Positions 43,323-43,952 of a stretch of 43,952 bases of DNA are shown here, one piece after another; position 1 is the first letter of the stretch; each line of letters starts with the position of its first letter. The stretch is from Verrucomicrobiales bacterium (lineage in GTDB: Bacteria > Verrucomicrobiota > Verrucomicrobiia > Verrucomicrobiales > DEV007): positions 61,804-105,755 of the forward strand of contig DUBC01000025.1 in the NCBI GenBank assembly GCA_012960505.1. The letters run 5' to 3'. Below the pieces are notes generated by a model, which saw only the letters and a list, made by a program, of their open reading frames with translations, searched no databases and was not told the origin of the DNA. The position numbers and the translations under genes were made by a program.

Positions 43323-43952
43323 TTATTTTTTGAGGACCCTGACGTATACGCTAGGCAAATTAGCTCCTGCAGGGCCGAATGGGTTCGTCGCACCTTGTAG
43401 CAAGAAGTTAGTGACATCACTGTCAGCCTCAAGAGTTATGACCTGACCTTCGAGCGGATGCCCGGCAACCCACGTCCAATCTACCCATGTTTCAAGATCA
43501 AGTGAGTATTGAAGTCCGTAAGATTCGCCTACATTTGAACTCCAGCTGATGTCAAGTTCTCCAGTTCCTGTGTTATAGGAGAACGTTGTCACGCGAAGTG
43601 CATTCTGTGTAGGTGCTACTAGTGGGCTTCCACCTGCTGCGAGTGCTGCGATGTAGTCAGCGGATTTCACTTCGCTCCAGATAGCGATTTCGTCAATGAG
43701 TCCAACGTAACCTGCTTCACCGCCGTTACGTCCACCAATGATCAGGTTTCCGCTTCCGTTCGGTGCATTTTTAGCGCCTTCGTAGTCAATAACACCATCA
43801 AGGTAGATCTGACCAGTGTCAGTTGCTCCGTCGTAAACCCATGCTGCGTGTACCCAACCGTCTTCGTCTGTTGCGAGGTAGTCATTGAGGTTCGTGGCAC
43901 CGTTGGTGTCCGCTCCCCAGTGAGCCTGATGCAGGAATCCGTTGTTACGGAT
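43323..43952 (-). CDS. C-terminal part of a LamG-domain secreted protein, cut by the window edge
   Basis: The frame is open from the right edge to TAA at 43323, encoding the last 210 residues; an internal GTG at 43670 is not a credible start because the same frame continues upstream to the edge. The visible part begins within a LamG/concanavalin-like domain (HQAHWGAD, WVHAAWVYDG, GQIYLDGV, NLIIGGRNGG, GLIDEIAIW). It ends in a C-terminal sandwich that compares a 'line of text' value (YGLQYSLDLETWVDW) as in other proteins of this window, then SVYVRVLKK. This is likely a surface or secreted protein. The rest lies to the right. Confidence 0.75.
   Translation of the reverse strand: MRNNGFLHQAHWGADTNGATNLNDYLATDEDGWVHAAWVYDGATDTGQIYLDGVIDYEGAKNAPNGSGNLIIGGRNGGEAGYVGLIDEIAIWSEVKSADYIAALAAGGSPLVAPTQNALRVTTFSYNTGTGELDISWSSNVGESYGLQYSLDLETWVDWTWVAGHPLEGQVITLEADSDVTNFLLQGATNPFGPAGANLPSVYVRVLKK

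Overview
The window looks like chromosomal DNA of a free-living, probably marine member of the PVC group, most likely Verrucomicrobiota. The evidence is protein-family content: a PVC-type membrane dehydrogenase with ThuA and NPCBM domains and a separate PVC-type cytochrome c, an exported CehA/McbA PHP hydrolase, twin-arginine sugar isomerase-like proteins, an SHD1-like small exported protein, an MJ0042-type zinc ribbon, and several very large LamG/Ig/TSP3 surface proteins. Most genes are AT-rich (about 35-43% GC in lines counted by hand). No rRNA, tRNA, IS element, phage gene or CRISPR array was seen.

Layout. 1-84 is the acidic repeat tail of a gene entering from the left. 189-7092 (+) holds a PHP hydrolase, pyruvate kinase, a thioredoxin-like gene interrupted by one in-frame TGA exactly at the first redox cysteine (a candidate selenoprotein), and a large Ig/galactose-binding-like surface protein. 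7103-11101 has a Tat-exported isomerase-like protein, a small membrane protein and a receptor-type protein kinase that lacks the catalytic aspartate. 11337-18011 is a sugar module: an SDR oxidoreductase facing a leftward run of isomerase-like protein, SGNH hydrolase, SHD1-like protein and a three-gene ribose-type ABC importer. Similar GGAAATTTCC-type palindromes lie upstream of the SDR and of the binding protein.

18121-25294 (+) is a respiratory block: Rieske protein, a cytochrome b fused to a di-heme cytochrome c, a zinc-ribbon membrane protein, a lipoprotein, then ResB and CcsA, the system II machinery that attaches heme to c-type cytochromes. 25333-29730 carries the ThuA/NPCBM/PVC dehydrogenase and its cytochrome c domain as two genes that abut with no gap and in the same frame.

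29771-34262 (+) is an ebo-type cluster: a 90-residue protein of unknown family, then proteins resembling EboB (TatD-like), EboE (TIM barrel), EboC (UbiA-like) and EboD (dehydroquinate/sedoheptulose-7-phosphate cyclase-like). No EboF is visible. This is the best candidate for a poorly understood biosynthesis or metabolite-traffic system in the window.

34271-39005 (-) is a distinctly GC-richer segment with two paralogous secreted proteins built from a module of about 107 residues; one carries an endonuclease/exonuclease/phosphatase domain. 39233-43156 (-) is a 1307-residue LamG protein with two nested duplications. 43323 to the right edge is a further LamG protein, cut by the window and followed on its own strand by three hairpins including a 26-base perfect palindrome.
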